Source: JAEZAF01 sp964395665 (lineage in GTDB: Bacteria > Chloroflexota > Anaerolineae > Aggregatilineales > Phototrophicaceae). Taken from it: a stretch of 64,000 nt of DNA. A model generated the notes under the pieces. That model worked only from the letters and a program-made list of their open reading frames with translations. It searched no databases and was not told the DNA's origin. The stretch covers positions 14,797 through 78,796 of the forward strand of contig CAYNDH010000003.1 of assembly GCA_964395665.1 (NCBI GenBank). Direction: 5' to 3'. Positions 61,022 through 64,000 of the stretch are shown piece by piece (position 1 is the stretch's first letter; each line of letters begins with the position of its first letter). The translations under genes and the position numbers were made by a program.

Positions 61022-62452
61022 TTGAACGACAGAAACAAAAGTGCGCGTCATACTCTGGTGATGAAATTCGGTGGCGCTGCGCTCGGCACTACCGGCGCCC
61101 TGTCGCAGGTGATCAGTATTATCCTGCATGAATACAGCATGTGGGAACGCCTTGTTCTGGTGGTTTCAGCGCTGGAAGGCGTCACCGATGCGTTACTGGA
61201 AGCCACCCAGCTCGCCCAGCTAAGCAACCGGCGCGGCTATCGACGTATCGCGGCCAATATCCGCGCACGACACCTGAATATCGTCGAGAAAATGCCGCTG
61301 AATGCGACCGAGCGCAACGCGCTTCAGGCGGACATCGACCGGCTGCTGTACGATATGCTGAATATCTGTCAGTCGATTGCGGATGATATGTCAACACCGG
61401 ATGTCGCACCGGATGCGATTGATGCGGTGGTCGGCACGGGGGAAAAGCTGGCGGCGCGGGTAGTCGCGGCGCTGCTGCGTCAGAATAATATCCGTGGCGT
61501 GGCGGTCGATGCGACCGATCTGATCCTGACGGATGATGTCCACGGCCATGCGAACCCGGACTGGGACGGGACACAATCGCGGATTGATGTGTATCTGGTG
61601 CCGATGCTGTCCCGTAAAATTGTGCCGGTCATCACGGGATATATCGCGAGCAACCTGAAAGGCAAACAGACCACACTGGGACGCGGTGGCAGTGACTTCT
61701 CCGCTTCGATTTTGAGTGTGTGCCTGAAAGCGGATGAGGTGTGGGTGTGGACGGATGTCGATGGCATTATGTCCAGTGACCCGCGTGAAGTCCCCTATGC
61801 ACACGTGATCGATTCGCTGTCGTATGGCGAGATGCAGGAACTGGCCTATTTTGGGGCGCGGGTGCTGCATTCGCGCATGATCAGCCCACTGGCACAGAGT
61901 CAGATCCCGCTGCGGGTGAAAAATGTCTACAAGCCGCAGAATCCCGGCACGCTGATCTCGGCAAAGACCGGCGGCACGCAGCCTGTCAAGGCGATCACAT
62001 CGATTGCGGGTATCGGCCTGATGAACCGGCAGAGCGGCCCGATCTCACGGATCGTGTCGGTGGTGGATCAGGAGATGTTCCAGACAGCGGGCAGCCATAC
62101 CGATGTGGTGATTCTGGCACAGTCGTATACCGAAACCTTCTTATGTTTCGTCGTCCCGTTGAGCGCTGGCCCGGAAGCCCCGCGCATTCTGCGAAACCGG
62201 CTGGAAAGCCGCCTGCAATCCGACCCTGACCTGGCATTGTGGCGTGTCGAGCCGGTGCTGGTGGTGAGCGCGGTCGGATTTCATCAGACGGAAACCGCGC
62301 TCGTCGGGCAGATTCTGGCCCAATTAGGGGACATCGCCACCCGAGCGATCTCACACGGCCCCGGACAGAACAGCGTCGCGATGGTCATCACCACAACCGA
62401 TGCCGAACGCGCCTTCCAGCGGCTGCATCCACTGACACTTGGGGCGGAGTAA
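61022..62452 (+). CDS. Aspartate kinase
   Basis: 476 residues from TTG 61022, the best-fitting start because the kinase fold begins HTLVMKFGG; ATG 61061 and GTG 61058 are alternatives that would trim it. It phosphorylates aspartate for Lys, Thr, Met and Ile synthesis. Motifs: KFGGAALGT, GTGEKLAARVVAALL, LGRGGSDFSASIL near 220, VWVWTDVDGIMSSDPR near 240, and ELAYFGARVLH. Two ACT domains follow (from about 320), implying feedback control. The canonical KFGGTSV reads KFGGAAL here, a substitution in the substrate loop. Confidence 0.9.
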   Translation: MNDRNKSARHTLVMKFGGAALGTTGALSQVISIILHEYSMWERLVLVVSALEGVTDALLEATQLAQLSNRRGYRRIAANIRARHLNIVEKMPLNATERNALQADIDRLLYDMLNICQSIADDMSTPDVAPDAIDAVVGTGEKLAARVVAALLRQNNIRGVAVDATDLILTDDVHGHANPDWDGTQSRIDVYLVPMLSRKIVPVITGYIASNLKGKQTTLGRGGSDFSASILSVCLKADEVWVWTDVDGIMSSDPREVPYAHVIDSLSYGEMQELAYFGARVLHSRMISPLAQSQIPLRVKNVYKPQNPGTLISAKTGGTQPVKAITSIAGIGLMNRQSGPISRIVSVVDQEMFQTAGSHTDVVILAQSYTETFLCFVVPLSAGPEAPRILRNRLESRLQSDPDLALWRVEPVLVVSAVGFHQTETALVGQILAQLGDIATRAISHGPGQNSVAMVITTTDAERAFQRLHPLTLGAE

Positions 62453-62479
62453 TCATCTAACGCCGCTCGGTCCGGCTTA

Positions 62480-63820
62480 TCAATAGCGTGTCAGATAGCG
62501 TTCGATTTCCCAGGCCGTAACCTGACGCTCGTACTCGTCATATTCCTGACGTTTGGCGGCCAGATAGCGATCGCCGATATAGGGGCCAAGGGCGTTCATC
62601 ATCACTTCGTCTTCTTCCAGCGCATCCAGCGCGTCGGCCAGTGTCGCCGGCAGTGTCTCGACGCGGCGGCGATTGCGCGGCGGCGTGAGCAGTGTTTCCT
62701 CAAGTGCGTCGGCCAGCACCATCTGATTGCGGATGCCATCGAGACCGGCGGCCAGCATGACCGCTGTCGCCAGATATGGGTTGCTGCTGGGATCAGGGCA
62801 GCGAAGCTCAAGGCGGGTGTGGCTTTCCCGGCCTGGGCTGATGCTCGGCACGCGGATCAGCGCGGCGCGATTGACATGTGCCCATGTGACTGAAAGCGGT
62901 GCTTCGAAACTGCGCCCAAGGCGCTTATACGAATTCACCAGCGGGGCGATCACCGCGCACATGGCACGGGCATGGTAAAGCTGCCCTGCCAGAAATTGTC
63001 GGGCGATTTCTGAAATCCCATATTCATCATCAGAGTCAGCGAAGAGGTTGCGGTCGGTTTCGAGATCGTGCAGGCTTTGATGGGTATGCATCCCGGAACC
63101 GGGCAGATGCGCTGCTGGGCGCGGCATGAATGTGCAGTGCAGCCCCTGCTGGGCCGCCACAGTGCGGAGCGCGATGCGGGCGGTGATCACATCATCGGCT
63201 GAGGCCAGCGCGTCACTGTAACTGAGGCCGATTTCGTGCTGACCGTGGGCGATCTCGGAATGCGTCGAATCGACCGTGATCGTAAGCTGATCGAGCACGC
63301 GGAGCATCTTACGGCGCAGGCTCTGGGCCTGTTCTGCTGGCAGATCAAAGTAGCTGTCCGTGTCATAGACGCGCTCGGTGATCGGTTTGCCGGTGGCATC
63401 CAGCCCAAAGAGGAAAAATTCCAGCTCCATGCCGGTTTTAAACCGGAAACCCATCTGCTCCGCCTGATCAAGAGCGCGGATCAGCACGGTGCGCGGATCA
63501 CCAATAAACGACTCGCCCTGCGGGGTGAACACGGTGCAGATCATGCGGGCGGTGCGCTCTTCTTCGCTGTTCCACGGCAGCGTCACAAAGGTGTTGAGGT
63601 CAGGCTTCAGGATCATGTCACTTTCAATAGCACGGGCGAAGCCTTCCAGTGACGAGCCATCGAAACCGGCCCCATAAGTCAGCACGCCTTCCATGCGCGA
63701 CGCCGGGATGGTGACGCTTTTCACGCCGCCGGTGATGTCACTGAACCAGAGATCAACAAAGTGAATATTTTCGTCACGCAGGGTGAGTAAAATCTCTTCA
63801 GGGTGGCTGGATTGAACCAT
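62480..63820 (-). CDS. glnA: Glutamine synthetase, type I
   Basis: 446 residues, within the GSI-alpha size class. It makes glutamine from glutamate and ammonia with ATP. Visible are DLWFSDITGGVKSVTIP, YGAGFDGSSLEGFARA near 50-65, ELEFFLFG near 132-139 (metal Glu), SEIAHGQHEIGL near 187-198, PGSGMHTHQSL near 240-250 and SHTRLELRCPDPSSNPYLA near 335-353. The C-terminus lacks the long adenylylation-loop text of enterobacterial GS. Convergent with aspartate kinase; 27 bases separate the stops. Confidence 0.93.
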   Translation of the reverse strand: MVQSSHPEEILLTLRDENIHFVDLWFSDITGGVKSVTIPASRMEGVLTYGAGFDGSSLEGFARAIESDMILKPDLNTFVTLPWNSEEERTARMICTVFTPQGESFIGDPRTVLIRALDQAEQMGFRFKTGMELEFFLFGLDATGKPITERVYDTDSYFDLPAEQAQSLRRKMLRVLDQLTITVDSTHSEIAHGQHEIGLSYSDALASADDVITARIALRTVAAQQGLHCTFMPRPAAHLPGSGMHTHQSLHDLETDRNLFADSDDEYGISEIARQFLAGQLYHARAMCAVIAPLVNSYKRLGRSFEAPLSVTWAHVNRAALIRVPSISPGRESHTRLELRCPDPSSNPYLATAVMLAAGLDGIRNQMVLADALEETLLTPPRNRRRVETLPATLADALDALEEDEVMMNALGPYIGDRYLAAKRQEYDEYERQVTAWEIERYLTRY

Positions 63821-63928
63821 CAGGTATCCTCTTGATAAGCGCCAGCCAGAGCATGATTAAGTGCGCTAGAGGCTATCTGAAAATTGGTTTCCGGCGCGGA
63901 CCGGGCGCCATTGCAAGCAATGCGGCCC

Positions 63929-63987
63929 TGTCCCTACCTTCGACGTGTGCATTTATGCACCGTGCATTTATGCACCTTGTAGGGACA
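63929..63987. repeat. Short inverted-repeat element with tandem 15-base palindromes
   Basis: TGTCCCTAC (63929-63937) and GTAGGGACA (63979-63987) bound two head-to-tail copies of GTGCATTTATGCACC (63947-63961 and 63962-63976), each nearly self-complementary. It resembles the 58551 element in its GTAGGG ends and sits upstream of glnA. Confidence 0.65.
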
Positions 63988-64000
63988 ACGCCTAAACATG

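Overview
The window reads as a draft-genome scaffold from a free-living, aerobic bacterium, most likely a Chloroflexota of the Anaerolineae kind. This is inferred from gene content and style, not from a marker tree. Supporting signs are a fused glycyl-tRNA synthetase (alpha+beta in one chain), many secreted proteins with Thr/Pro/Glu-rich linkers, LysM and SH3b surface proteins, no lipopolysaccharide genes, a heme A/cytochrome c assembly cluster, and interspersed GTAGGGGCG and CCCCTCTCC palindromic repeats. Two runs of exactly 100 N (35239-35338 and 48347-48446) both sit in repetitive DNA and are scaffolding gaps.

Layout. 1-524 is the 5' part of a GAF-domain protein on the minus strand. 835-4569 is a tandem pair of dynamin-like GTPases. 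4822-8571 is an alpha-glucoside-type sugar ABC importer (binding protein plus two permeases, no ATPase). 8773-16321 holds secreted or envelope proteins (ScyD-like propeller, YceI, two clan-A glycosidase-like proteins, one with LysM repeats), an HSD10-type dehydrogenase, a metallophosphoesterase and an unknown gene. 16420-24604 has fused GlyQS, a receptor Ser/Thr kinase with a sugar-binding-protein-like extracellular domain, and PEP carboxylase. 24796-29410 is a peptide-type ABC importer (again without ATPases) followed by an unknown membrane protein.

29414-31837 is the most unusual locus: a two-gene minus-strand operon with its own promoter, encoding a DarG-like macro-domain protein and then a protein fusing a TIR domain to a divergent DarT (DNA ADP-ribosyltransferase) domain. 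About 8 kb further on (39354-40862) lies a second TIR protein, fused to a formylglycine-generating-enzyme-like fold that lacks the catalytic cysteines. Between them are envelope proteins (a lipoprotein, an SH3b/zinc-ribbon membrane protein broken by a gap, an M23 peptidase), glutamate formimidoyltransferase and a DUF692-like iron-enzyme candidate.

41044-46717 carries a membrane-anchored glycosidase, an extracellular solute-binding protein and a tightly overlapping set of three glycosyltransferases, suggesting envelope glycan synthesis. 46718-48539 is repeat-rich and contains PPK2. 48540-54925 (minus strand) carries RqcH, a membrane cytochrome c, CtaB, CtaA, a small membrane protein, a sensorless histidine kinase and a BtuF-like protein without a signal peptide. 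55091-63820 is mostly housekeeping: PurA, a cyanophycinase-fold-like unknown, an M20 amidohydrolase, a PIG-L deacetylase, a RicT/PSP1 protein, aspartate kinase and glutamine synthetase, with MITE-like and REP-like repeats in the spacers.

How the genes work together. Two importers supply sugars and peptides and presumably share distant ATPases. Extracellular glycosidases and peptidases remodel glycans and wall. PPC, GlnA, aspartate kinase and PurA form a nitrogen/aspartate-centred anabolic set. The TIR, DarT and macro genes are a probable NAD-based defence or toxin-antitoxin module; this is inferred from domains only.
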